From NCBI RefSeq assembly GCF_009689005.1, contig NZ_AP021879.1, positions 2,666,001-2,730,000 of the forward strand: a stretch of 64,000 nucleotides of DNA, in the 5' to 3' direction. The position numbers and the translations under genes were made by a program. The notes beneath the pieces were generated by a model. The model saw only the letters and a list, made by a program, of their open reading frames with translations, ran no database searches and was not told the DNA's origin. Below, piece after piece: positions 9,300 through 17,730 of this stretch; positions within the stretch are counted from its first letter, which is position 1; each line of letters begins with the position of its first letter. This stretch comes from Desulfosarcina ovata subsp. ovata (GTDB taxonomy: Bacteria; Desulfobacterota; Desulfobacteria; Desulfobacterales; Desulfosarcinaceae).

Positions 9300-10361
9300 A
9301 TGGTCATAATATCAAGTAAAATCGACATCAAAACACTTTCCCGGCAGCAGCTTTGCGACTGGCTCGCGGCCCGTGGCATCCGCCCCTTCCGGGCCAACCA
9401 GATCTGGCAGTGGGTTTACACGCGCCAGACGGATCGTTTCGACGAGATGACCAACCTGGGAAAAGCGCTGCGCGCCGATCTTGAGACAGCATTCATCAAT
9501 CCGCGGCTGGAAGTGGAAAACGAGGCGCTCAGCCAGGACGGCTCGCGGAAACTGCTCTTCAGGCTCGCCGACGGGCAGCACATCGAAACCGTGCTGATCC
9601 CTGAGAAAGACCATTATACCCTGTGCGTCTCCAGCCAGGTGGGCTGCGCCCAGGGATGCCGGTTCTGCATGACGGCCAAGGGTGGATTCGTGCGCCATCT
9701 CTCCGCGGCCGAAATCATCTCCCAGGTCCGCGACCTCCAAAAACGCGTTGACCGCCAGGGGGAGATGCCCCTTTCCAACATTGTCGTCATGGGCATGGGC
9801 GAACCGTTGGCCAACTATGACAATCTGGTCCAGGCCCTGGATGTGATCACCGACGGGGATTTCGGCCTCAAGTTTTCCACCCGGCGGGTGACCGTCTCCA
9901 CCGCCGGCCTGGTTTCAAAGCTGCCGGATCTGGGACGCGACACCCGGGTCAACCTGGCCGTATCCCTGAATGCCGTCGATGACGAGACCCGCAGCCGGCT
10001 GATGCCGATCAATCGCCGGTTTCCCCTTGCCGACCTGATCACCGCCTGCCGCGATTATCCCCTGCCCCCCCGGCGTAAGATCACCTTTGAATACATCCTT
10101 ATGAAAGGCGTCAACGACAGCCTTGAGGATGCCCGGCGCCTGGTCAAGCTGTTGCGCCCGGTCAAGGCCAAAATCAACCTGATCCCCTTCAACGAACACC
10201 CGGGCAGCGACTTCCGACGCCCTTCATCTTCCCAGATAAGCGCCTTTCAGGAACTTCTGGCCGCCCATCACTATACGGTCATCGTCCGCCACAGCAAGGG
10301 TCAGGACATTGGCGCCGCCTGCGGCCAGCTGAAAGCCAAGTTGGTATCCGAGGGCAAATAA
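9300..10361 (+). CDS. rlmN: Dual-specificity 23S rRNA/tRNA (adenine-C2)-methyltransferase
   Basis: The 353-aa radical SAM enzyme methylates C2 of A2503 in 23S rRNA and A37 in some tRNAs. The 4Fe-4S/SAM motif is Cys116, Cys120 and Cys123 in GCAQGCRFCMT. GMGEPLANYDNL and the C-terminal GQDIGAACGQL, with the methyl-carrying Cys near residue 341, are both present. Length and all catalytic cysteines are normal. It is transcribed away from ffh and appears to be a single gene. Confidence 0.97.
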   Translation: MVIISSKIDIKTLSRQQLCDWLAARGIRPFRANQIWQWVYTRQTDRFDEMTNLGKALRADLETAFINPRLEVENEALSQDGSRKLLFRLADGQHIETVLIPEKDHYTLCVSSQVGCAQGCRFCMTAKGGFVRHLSAAEIISQVRDLQKRVDRQGEMPLSNIVVMGMGEPLANYDNLVQALDVITDGDFGLKFSTRRVTVSTAGLVSKLPDLGRDTRVNLAVSLNAVDDETRSRLMPINRRFPLADLITACRDYPLPPRRKITFEYILMKGVNDSLEDARRLVKLLRPVKAKINLIPFNEHPGSDFRRPSSSQISAFQELLAAHHYTVIVRHSKGQDIGAACGQLKAKLVSEGK

Positions 10362-10433
10362 CGATCTTTCGGTAACGACCGCTTTTCACGAAAGCCTGTT
10401 GCGCCGGCATGGGTGCGCGGGGCCGAAAAGAGG

Positions 10434-10490
10434 TTGACATTTATTTAGTCACATATTATTTAGCCTCATAAATAATATGTGACTAAATAA
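10434..10490 (+). promoter_or_regulatory. Promoter with perfect 22-bp-arm palindromic operator upstream of marR-type gene
   Basis: A TTGACA -35 box lies at 10434-10439. Immediately after it, 10441-10462 and 10469-10490 form a perfect inverted repeat with 22-nt arms around a 6-nt spacer (GCCTCA). The left arm begins TTATTTAGTCACATATTATT. A -10-like TATTTA sits 17 bp after the -35 box, inside the left arm. The element is strikingly AT-rich in a GC-rich region. Position and symmetry fit an operator of the MarR-type regulator encoded 28 bp downstream, which by binding here would block RNA polymerase. The hairpin could also act in the mRNA leader. Confidence 0.75.
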
Positions 10491-10518
10491 TAGGGCGCAA
10501 AATAAAAAAGGGGGAACA

Positions 10519-11073
10519 ATGGATTCGGAAATCAAGCGGCTGACCACGCGAATGGATGTGGATCAATATTCCCGCCGGTTCAAGGCGCTGTTTCCGGAAT
10601 TGGACATGAATTTCATGGTGAACTTCGGCAGTACCATGCTGATGCTGCATACCCTCATGGTGTTGACCGAAAGCTACTTCCAGAGCGTCGGAACCTCCAA
10701 AGGGCGCTTTCTCATCCTGATTCGTCTGCTCGCCGTTGATTCTCCCCAAGGGGAAAGCATCTCCGAATTACGGCCGTTTTACCCGATTACCTACGCGGCC
10801 ATGTCCGGCGTCCTGGATACCCTGGAAAAGGACGGCATGATCGAGCGGCTACCCCATCCAACCGACCGCCGCAAGGTGAACATCCGAATCACCGACGCCG
10901 GCCGGAGGTTCATGATGGACTTCATTCCGAAGCATCTGGCGAACCTGAAGACCATATCCGCACTGCTCACGGACGATGACCGGGCACGGTTTCCGGAAAT
11001 CCTGCAGAAAACCATCACCGGTTTCGGCCGGTTTCTTTCGAAAGACACGCCACCGTCGGATCAAGCGGAATGA
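10519..11073 (+). CDS. MarR family transcriptional regulator
   Basis: The 184-aa protein has a winged helix-turn-helix core. The recognition region is ELRPFYPITYAAMSGVLDTLEKDGM and the wing is ERLPHPTDRRKVNIRITDAGR (DRR followed by a beta wing), as in MarR/OhrR regulators. An N-terminal helical part of about 60 residues probably serves dimerisation. A GGGGGA ribosome binding site precedes ATG 10519. It heads an efflux operon and most likely represses it through the palindrome at 10441-10490, with release by the exported compound. The ligand is unknown. Confidence 0.9.
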   Translation: MDSEIKRLTTRMDVDQYSRRFKALFPELDMNFMVNFGSTMLMLHTLMVLTESYFQSVGTSKGRFLILIRLLAVDSPQGESISELRPFYPITYAAMSGVLDTLEKDGMIERLPHPTDRRKVNIRITDAGRRFMMDFIPKHLANLKTISALLTDDDRARFPEILQKTITGFGRFLSKDTPPSDQAE

Positions 11074-11089
11074 AAGCTGGAGGTTCAGG

Positions 11090-12592
11090 ATGAGACCATC
11101 TGACCATCGCAAATGGTTTTTCCCATACCGGAGCTTGGTATTGTTCGCCGCCTGGCTGCTGGTCGTCGCCGGCTGCACGACCGTGGGACCGGATTACGAG
11201 ACACCCGATCTATCCGGGCAGCATCACGCAGACTGGATCGCGCATCCGCAACACGCAGAAACCACCTCATTGACGCCGTCCACACCGGCGAACCGGTGGT
11301 GGACGCAATTCGAGGATGTCGCGCTTGAAAGGCTGGTCGGTCGGCTCTTCGCGAGCAATATCGATCTGGCCGAGGCGCGCCAGTGTATTGTCGAGGCGCG
11401 TGCCCGCCGCGGCATCGTGAATGCCGACCGCCTGCCCCAGGTGGATGTGGAGGCGGCCATGCGCACCGCCGGGACCGGGGAAGAGGCCTTGAATTTTCAG
11501 GGCCCCTCACCCGGCGAAGAAATAGACGTCTATTCGGTCGGTGCCCTGGCCGGCTGGGAATTGGATCTGTGGGGGCGTGTGGCCCGGTTGGCGGAAGCCG
11601 CTGACCGCGACATTGAGGCCCAATACGGCGATTACGGCCATGCCAGGGTATCCCTGGCCGCGGAACTGGCCCTCGGGTACGTGGATGCGCGCGCCCTGGA
11701 AGCGCGGCTTTGCCTGCTGGATCGGCAACTCGGACTGCTCGAAAAATCCCTGCAACTGAGCCGATTGTGCCGGCAGGTGGGATCCGGGACGGAGCTGGCG
11801 CTGATGCAGGTACAACAGCGGCTCGACCAGATCCGGTCAAAGCGGCCCGAACTGGTTCGGGCCAGGGGCGTGGCGATGCACCGAATCGCCGTTTTGATCG
11901 GAACGCCGCCCACGAAGGAACTCATTCCGCCCGGCACGCTGCCAAAGCCGCCGCACATGATCGGCATCGGACTGCCGGCGGATCTGATTACCCGTCGGGC
12001 CGATGTCCGTCGGGCCGAAATGCAATATGCAGCGGCCGTGGCCCGCGTCGGGGCGGCGGTGGCGGATCGCTATCCCCGACTATCCCTGTCCGGTTCCTTG
12101 TATTTTCAAACCGACAGCGCCGATGGCATCTTTGATATGGACGCCCTGATTTATTCCCTCGGACCGGGGTTGCGGTTTCCCCTTTTCGATAGCGGCCAGA
12201 TCAAACAGACGATCCGCGTCCGTGAATCCCAGGCCGAACAGGCCCGTCTCCACCTTCAGGGGACCTTGCTCAAGGCAGTCGGGGAAGTGGAGGATGCGGC
12301 GGTCGGGGTCGTGCAGAATCAACAGCGGGTGGCGCATTTGCGCCAAACCGACAAGGATGCCCGCAGGCAGGTCGAACTCGCCGAACAACGCTATGACGCG
12401 GGCCTGGAAAGCCTGATTCAGGTGATCGATGCGCAGTGTGATCGGGTCACTGTCGAAGATGCGCTGATAATTGCCAGGCAGCACCAACTCGGCGGTATCA
12501 TCCGCCTGTACCGTGCCCTGGGCGGCGGGTGGGAGACGACTGCCCCCGGTCGGGCCGCCTTTGCCGCCATTCAAGGAGGTGACCGAAGATGA
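11090..12592 (+). CDS. Outer membrane efflux lipoprotein (NodT/TolC-type outer membrane factor)
   Basis: The start is ATG 11090 (MRPSDHRKWFF), 6 nt after GGAGG, giving 500 aa. A longer frame exists upstream but lies within the marR gene. A type II signal peptide ends in LLVVAGC with lipidated Cys29, followed by TTVGPDYETP, the classic NodT-family N-terminus. Two TolC repeats follow, with coiled segments such as AARVGAAVADRYPRLSLSGSL (in part) and ARLHLQGTLLKAVGEVEDA (in part). It forms the trimeric exit duct. The stop overlaps the adaptor gene's start by 4 nt. Confidence 0.93.
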   Translation: MRPSDHRKWFFPYRSLVLFAAWLLVVAGCTTVGPDYETPDLSGQHHADWIAHPQHAETTSLTPSTPANRWWTQFEDVALERLVGRLFASNIDLAEARQCIVEARARRGIVNADRLPQVDVEAAMRTAGTGEEALNFQGPSPGEEIDVYSVGALAGWELDLWGRVARLAEAADRDIEAQYGDYGHARVSLAAELALGYVDARALEARLCLLDRQLGLLEKSLQLSRLCRQVGSGTELALMQVQQRLDQIRSKRPELVRARGVAMHRIAVLIGTPPTKELIPPGTLPKPPHMIGIGLPADLITRRADVRRAEMQYAAAVARVGAAVADRYPRLSLSGSLYFQTDSADGIFDMDALIYSLGPGLRFPLFDSGQIKQTIRVRESQAEQARLHLQGTLLKAVGEVEDAAVGVVQNQQRVAHLRQTDKDARRQVELAEQRYDAGLESLIQVIDAQCDRVTVEDALIIARQHQLGGIIRLYRALGGGWETTAPGRAAFAAIQGGDRR

Positions 12593-13644
12593 AGAAACCA
12601 AAGAAAACGATCATGGGGGTGCTGATACTGCTGCTGGCCATCGGGACCGGAGGCTATCTGTGGAAAACCGTGCGGTCGCATGAGCCGGCCGATGATGGGC
12701 TGACCCTCTACGGAAACGTTGACATCCGGGATGCACAACTGGCGTTCAAGGAACAGGAGGTCGTCCGCGAGGTGCTGGTCGAGGAAGGCGACACGGTCAC
12801 CCAGGGGCAGATTCTCGCCCGACTGGACAGCGACCGGCTGACCTCCCAGCTCAAAGAGGCCGAGGCGCAATATGCCGCCCAGCAGGAGGTGGTGCGGCGA
12901 CTCACCAACGGCACCCGGCGTCAGGAAATCAAACAGGCCGAGGCACGGGTGGTCGAAGCCCGGGTGCAGGTGCGCAATGCAGCGCGCCGGGTACGGCGAC
13001 TGGAAAAGACCGCTCCGGTCGGGGCGAGCACCGAGCAGGACCTGGACGATGCCCGCGCCAGCCTGGACATGGCCCGGGCAGCGCTGAACGTGCACCAGGA
13101 GTCCCTGGCGCTTGCCCGCGAAGGGACCCGCAAAGAGGAGATCGCCGAAGCGAAACAGGTACTTGAAGCCCGGGACGCCCATCTCTCCCTGCTGCGGCAG
13201 CGGCTGGCGGATACCGTGCTTCACGCACCGGCAAAGGGGATCATCCTGAGCCGCATCCTGGAACCCGGTGAAATGGCCATGCCCACCCGGCCGGCGTTTG
13301 TGCTGGCCCTGAGCGAGCCAAAATGGGTTCGCGCCTACCTGCCCGAGCCGGCACTGGGACACATCCGCCAGGGAATGACGGCGCGGATCCACAGCGATTC
13401 ATTCGATGACCGCTTTTTCGACGGACGGGTCGGCTTCATCTCCGCCCAGGCGGAATTCACGCCCAAAAGCGTACAGACCGCCCAGTTGCGGACCCAGCTG
13501 GTCTACGAAGTGCGCATCTGGACAGACGATCCGGCAGACGAGCTGCGGCTCGGCATGCCCGTGACCGTAACAATCAGCGTTCCCCCATCCATCGCGCAAA
13601 GTGAAAATCCGAAGAAGGGGTTCCGCCCGGGAATGGAGGGATGA
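12589..13644 (+). CDS. HlyD family periplasmic adaptor subunit (membrane fusion protein)
   Basis: The 351-aa protein has one N-terminal membrane anchor (about residues 8-26). A lipoyl half-motif around LYGNVDIRDAQLAFKEQEVV and VEEGDTVTQGQILARLDS comes next. A long Glu/Ala/Arg-rich coiled-coil hairpin spans roughly 85-215, followed by the second lipoyl half (LHAPAKGIILSRILEPGEMA) and a beta-barrel. It resembles YbhG and links the ABC permeases to the outer-membrane factor. It overlaps both neighbours by ATGA. Confidence 0.93.
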   Translation: MKKPKKTIMGVLILLLAIGTGGYLWKTVRSHEPADDGLTLYGNVDIRDAQLAFKEQEVVREVLVEEGDTVTQGQILARLDSDRLTSQLKEAEAQYAAQQEVVRRLTNGTRRQEIKQAEARVVEARVQVRNAARRVRRLEKTAPVGASTEQDLDDARASLDMARAALNVHQESLALAREGTRKEEIAEAKQVLEARDAHLSLLRQRLADTVLHAPAKGIILSRILEPGEMAMPTRPAFVLALSEPKWVRAYLPEPALGHIRQGMTARIHSDSFDDRFFDGRVGFISAQAEFTPKSVQTAQLRTQLVYEVRIWTDDPADELRLGMPVTVTISVPPSIAQSENPKKGFRPGMEG

Positions 13645-15446
13645 TGTTGGCAACGGCCACAGGCAATGCCGGAATGGAACGTTCGGTGATGGCCGCGCGG
13701 GGGCTTTGCATGACCTTCTCTCCCAAGGGAGCCCGTCCGGTGAACGCCCTCGACGGGCTGACCCTTGCGGCCCAGCCGGGACGCGTCACCGGAATCGTCG
13801 GTCCTGACGGAGCGGGCAAGACCACCCTGATGCGAATCGCCGCAGGGATGTTGATGCCCACGGCAGGGCACATGACGGTGTTGGGCGCCGATGTGGCCAC
13901 GGGCATCGATTCGGTACGCGACCGCATCGGCTACATGCCCCAGCAGTTCGGACTGTATGAAGACCTCACCGTGCAGGAAAACCTGGACTTTTATGCCGAT
14001 CTGCAGGGCGTGCCGCCATCCGAGCGGACCGGACGATACGCGCACCTGATGCACATGACCGGGCTCGAACCGTTCACCGACCGGCAGGCCGGACGGCTTT
14101 CCGGCGGCATGAAACAGAAGCTGGGCCTGGCCTGCTGTCTGGTCAAATCCCCCGGGATGTTGATTCTGGACGAGCCGACCGTGGGGGTCGATCCGCTGTC
14201 GCGTCGGGATCTGTGGGATATCGTCTATACCCTGGTGGAACGGGACGGCATCGGGGTGGTGCTCACCACCGCCTATCTGGACGAAGCGGAACGCTGTCAC
14301 CACGTGGCCCTGCTCCACGAGGGGAAACTGCTGGACGAAGGGCCGCCCGACTGGTTTTACCGGCGGGTCAGGCAGCGGGTCTATCTGGTGACGCCGGCAA
14401 GCGGCATGAAGCCGCGGGATGCCCTCTCGTCACTGGCGGGACGGACGGACGTGATCGATGCGACGATTAGTTGCGGGCGCATCCGAACCGTTTTCCGTCA
14501 GCCGGCCTCCGGTCTCCTGCCCACCCTGCCGGACGGCGTCGCATCCGGGATCTCACCGGTCCGCCCGGTGTTTGAAGACGCCTTTGTCGACCGCCTGGTA
14601 TCGGAAGGCGCCGGCCGGAAGCGGGACTGGCCGGCGGATGGCTTGACAGAGGCACCCCCCCTGACCGGCGATCCGACGGTCGTCGTCCGCGTCGCCGGCC
14701 TTACGAAACGATTCGGTGCCTTTGCGGCGGTCCAGGGCATCGGTTTCGAAGTGCGACGCGGCGAAATCTTCGGCTTGTTGGGGGCCAACGGCGCCGGCAA
14801 GACCACCACCTTCCGCATGCTTTGCGGATTGCTGCCCGCCAGTAGCGGCGAAATCACCGTTGCCGGCCGTGACCTGCGTCATTCGCCGGCCGAGGCGCGA
14901 ACCCGTCTCGGCTACATGGCCCAGAAATTCTCTCTTTACCGCCAACTGTCCGTGGAAAGCAATCTGCGCTTTTACGGCAAGGCATACGGACTCGGCAGAA
15001 AAACGCTTGGCCGGCGTATCGACTGGGCCCTGGACGAATTTGATCTTAAAACGCGGCGGCGTCTGCCGGCCGGCAGTCTGCCCGGCGGCTATCGGCAGCG
15101 TCTGGCCATGGCCGCAGCCATGCTGCACGAACCGGATATCCTGTTTCTCGACGAGCCGACCTCCGGCGCGGATCCCCTGGCCCGGCGCGAATTCTGGCTG
15201 CGCATCAGCGGCTTTGCCCGCTCCGGCGTCACCGTGATCGTCACCACCCATTTCATGGAGGAAGCGGAGTTTTGCGATCACATGATCATCATGGCCCACG
15301 GCCGGACCCTGGCCAAGGGCACCCCCACGGAAATCCGGTCCATTGCGCGATCCGAGGCCAACCCGGATCCCACCATTGAAGATGCCTTCATCGCCTTGAC
15401 CGACGAACGTGGCCATCCTCAACCGGAGGCTTTTGGAAATGGCTGA
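13641..15446 (+). CDS. ABC transporter ATP-binding protein with two fused nucleotide-binding domains (YbhF-like)
   Basis: The 601-aa protein has two ABC ATPase domains in tandem. Domain 1 has Walker A GPDGAGKTT at about 54-62, LSGGMKQKLGL and Walker B LILDEPTVGVDP. Domain 2, from about residue 350, has GANGAGKTT and LFLDEPTSGADP, but its signature is LPGGYRQRLAM rather than LSGGQ, as is usual for the second half of YbhF-type proteins. The fusion provides both halves of the ATPase for a heterodimeric ABC-2 exporter. Its start overlaps the adaptor gene by 4 nt and its 3' end overlaps the first permease gene by 8 nt. Confidence 0.94.
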   Translation: MMLATATGNAGMERSVMAARGLCMTFSPKGARPVNALDGLTLAAQPGRVTGIVGPDGAGKTTLMRIAAGMLMPTAGHMTVLGADVATGIDSVRDRIGYMPQQFGLYEDLTVQENLDFYADLQGVPPSERTGRYAHLMHMTGLEPFTDRQAGRLSGGMKQKLGLACCLVKSPGMLILDEPTVGVDPLSRRDLWDIVYTLVERDGIGVVLTTAYLDEAERCHHVALLHEGKLLDEGPPDWFYRRVRQRVYLVTPASGMKPRDALSSLAGRTDVIDATISCGRIRTVFRQPASGLLPTLPDGVASGISPVRPVFEDAFVDRLVSEGAGRKRDWPADGLTEAPPLTGDPTVVVRVAGLTKRFGAFAAVQGIGFEVRRGEIFGLLGANGAGKTTTFRMLCGLLPASSGEITVAGRDLRHSPAEARTRLGYMAQKFSLYRQLSVESNLRFYGKAYGLGRKTLGRRIDWALDEFDLKTRRRLPAGSLPGGYRQRLAMAAAMLHEPDILFLDEPTSGADPLARREFWLRISGFARSGVTVIVTTHFMEEAEFCDHMIIMAHGRTLAKGTPTEIRSIARSEANPDPTIEDAFIALTDERGHPQPEAFGNG

Positions 15447-16575
15447 TCAGAAAATTTCGCCCATGCGCTTGCACGGCTTCCTGCGCAAGGAAGTATTGCA
15501 GATCCGTCGGGACCCCAGCAGTCTGCTGCTCGGCATCGTGCTTCCGGTACTGCTGCTCTTCATCTTCGGCTACGGCGTGTCATTGGACCCCAAGGACGTT
15601 CCCATGGCCCTGGTGATGGAAGATCACGGTCCGGAGGCGCGCGACCTGGCCACCCGCTTCGATCTGTCGCCGTATATCGAAGCGACTGCCGCGCCCGGCA
15701 TGGCCGACGCCGAGGCCTGGATCCGGGAGGGTCGCGTGGACGGCATCATCCGTATCCGCAACGATTTTTCGTCGACGCTCGCCCAAAACGGCCGCGCACC
15801 GGTTCAACTGATCCAGAGCGGCGTGGATGCCAACCGGGCCCGCCTCATCCAGGGCTACACCCGGGGAATCGTAGCCAAATGGATCGGCGTCCGCCGCGGC
15901 CGTGGCGAAGCCGCGGCCGCAGCGATGGTTACGGTCAGCGACCGCATGTGGTTCAACGCCGCCAGAAACAGTACCGATTTTCTCGTTCCTGGCCTGCTGA
16001 CCCTGATCATGACCCTGATCGGTACCCTGTTGACCGCTCTGGTGATCGCCCGTGAATGGGAACGCGGCACCATGGAAGCGATTCTGGCCACCCCCCTCCG
16101 ACCCGTGGAAATCCTCATCGGCAAACTGCTGCCCTATTTTGTCCTGGGCATGACCGGCATGGGGCTGTGCGTGGTTCTCGGGGTGACCTTGTTCGGCGTA
16201 CCACTGCGCGGATCGGTCCTGCTCCTGATTACCTTCAGCAGCCTGTTTTTACTAGCCTGCCTGGGATTCGGGCTCCTGATTTCGGCCGCCGTCCGGGTCC
16301 AGTTCGTGGCGGCCATGCTGTCGGTCATCGCCGGTTTTCTGCCCGCGTTCTTCCTGTCCGGGCTGCTCTTTGACCTGGACAGCACCCCCCTGGCCATCCG
16401 GATCATCAGCCATATCGTCCCGGCACGCTACTTCGTAACCATCAGCCAGACCCTGTTCCTGGCCGGCAATGTCTGGCCGGTGCTGCTGCCCGCCGCCGGC
16501 ATCCTGGCCCTGATGGCCAGCGTACTGCTCGGCCTGGCCCGGCGAAAATTGGTAAGGAGGTTGCCCGTCCCATGA
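15439..16575 (+). CDS. ABC-2 type transporter permease (YbhS-like)
   Basis: The start at ATG 15439 (MADQKISPM) lies 9 nt after GGAGG and gives 378 aa. The frame is open to 15409, but those codons lie within the ATPase gene. One N-terminal membrane helix (LLLGIVLPVLLLFIFGYGVS) is followed by a roughly 150-residue extracytoplasmic domain. Five helices come after it, including LTLIMTLIGTLLTALVIARE and the ABC-2 signature EWERGTMEAILATPLRPVEI. It pairs with the next gene product to form the membrane channel. Confidence 0.92.
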   Translation: MADQKISPMRLHGFLRKEVLQIRRDPSSLLLGIVLPVLLLFIFGYGVSLDPKDVPMALVMEDHGPEARDLATRFDLSPYIEATAAPGMADAEAWIREGRVDGIIRIRNDFSSTLAQNGRAPVQLIQSGVDANRARLIQGYTRGIVAKWIGVRRGRGEAAAAAMVTVSDRMWFNAARNSTDFLVPGLLTLIMTLIGTLLTALVIAREWERGTMEAILATPLRPVEILIGKLLPYFVLGMTGMGLCVVLGVTLFGVPLRGSVLLLITFSSLFLLACLGFGLLISAAVRVQFVAAMLSVIAGFLPAFFLSGLLFDLDSTPLAIRIISHIVPARYFVTISQTLFLAGNVWPVLLPAAGILALMASVLLGLARRKLVRRLPVP

Positions 16576-17693
16576 ACGCCCTTCGCAGAATACTCACCCT
16601 GATCATCAAGGAATTGGCCATGGTCATGCGCGATCCCAAAAGCCGCATGGTCGTCATCGTACCACCGATCATCCAGTTTTTCGTGTTCGGCTATGCGGCG
16701 ACCTTTGATCTGACCGATGTTGGCTACGCCGTGCTGGATGAATCACGAACCGTGGAATCCAGGGCGCTGCTCGCCCGGTTCCAAGGCTCGGCGAATTTTA
16801 AATGCGTCGCCATCCTGGATTCGGACCGGCAGATCCGCGAAGTGATCGACCGCCAGCGGGTACGGCTCGTTCTCCATCTGCCGGCCGACTTCAGCAAACG
16901 CCTGCATACGGGCCGTGCCGCGGTGCTACAGGTCATCGCCGACGGGCGCAACTCCAATGTGGCGTCCGTCGCCCTGGGCTATGTGAATACCATCGTAGAG
17001 GGTTACAATCAGGAACTGGTTCAGGAAGCGGGATCCGACCCCGCGAGACCCGAGCTGGAACTGGTGGAACGGGTCTGGTTCAACGAAAACATGGAGAGCC
17101 GCTGGACCATCGTGTCCGCCTTGGGAGGCACCATCAGCATGATCGTGGTGATGATTCTGGCCGCATTATCTGTGGCCCGGGAAAGGGAATTCGGCACCTT
17201 CGACCAGCTTCTCGTGGCCCCCTTCCGCCCCGTCGAGATCCTGATCGGCAAGGCCATGCCGGGACTTGTCTTCGGACTGGCCGATGCCCTGCTGTTGTCC
17301 GCGGCCGCCGTTTTCTGGTTCCATATCCCCTTCCGTGGCAGTCTGACCGCGCTGTGTGCCGCACTGGCGGTGTTCATGATCGCCGTGGTCGGGGTCGGCC
17401 TGTTCGTATCCGCGTTGTCGACGACCATGCAGCAGGCCCTGTTGGGCGCGCTGATGTTCATCATGCCCGCCGTCATCCTCAGCGGGTTCACGACGCCCAT
17501 CGAAAACATGCCCCCCTGGCTGCAGACGGGCACCCTGGCCAACCCGCTGCGCTATGTGGTTGCCGCGCTCCGCCAGGTATTTCTGGCCGGTGCGGATACG
17601 GCCGCGATCTGGCCCGAGCTCTGGCCCATGCTGATCATCGCCGGCCTGACCCTGCCGGCGGCCGCAGGGACGTTCCGGCACCGGACGCATTAG
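16572..17693 (+). CDS. ABC-2 type transporter permease (YbhR-like)
   Basis: The 373-aa protein has the same topology as the upstream permease: an N-terminal helix, a large periplasmic domain, then a five-helix membrane part. The signature is REREFGTFDQLLVAPFRPVEI, and IPFRGSLTALCAALAVFMIA and GALMFIMPAVILSGFTTPIE lie in the membrane domain. It starts by a 4-nt overlap with the preceding gene and closes the operon. The operon thus encodes all parts of a tripartite ABC exporter for an unknown, probably amphiphilic, compound. Confidence 0.92.
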   Translation: MNALRRILTLIIKELAMVMRDPKSRMVVIVPPIIQFFVFGYAATFDLTDVGYAVLDESRTVESRALLARFQGSANFKCVAILDSDRQIREVIDRQRVRLVLHLPADFSKRLHTGRAAVLQVIADGRNSNVASVALGYVNTIVEGYNQELVQEAGSDPARPELELVERVWFNENMESRWTIVSALGGTISMIVVMILAALSVAREREFGTFDQLLVAPFRPVEILIGKAMPGLVFGLADALLLSAAAVFWFHIPFRGSLTALCAALAVFMIAVVGVGLFVSALSTTMQQALLGALMFIMPAVILSGFTTPIENMPPWLQTGTLANPLRYVVAALRQVFLAGADTAAIWPELWPMLIIAGLTLPAAAGTFRHRTH

Positions 17694-17730
17694 CGTCTGT
17701 CCGGAAACAGGGCTGCTGGAAGGCCGCCCC

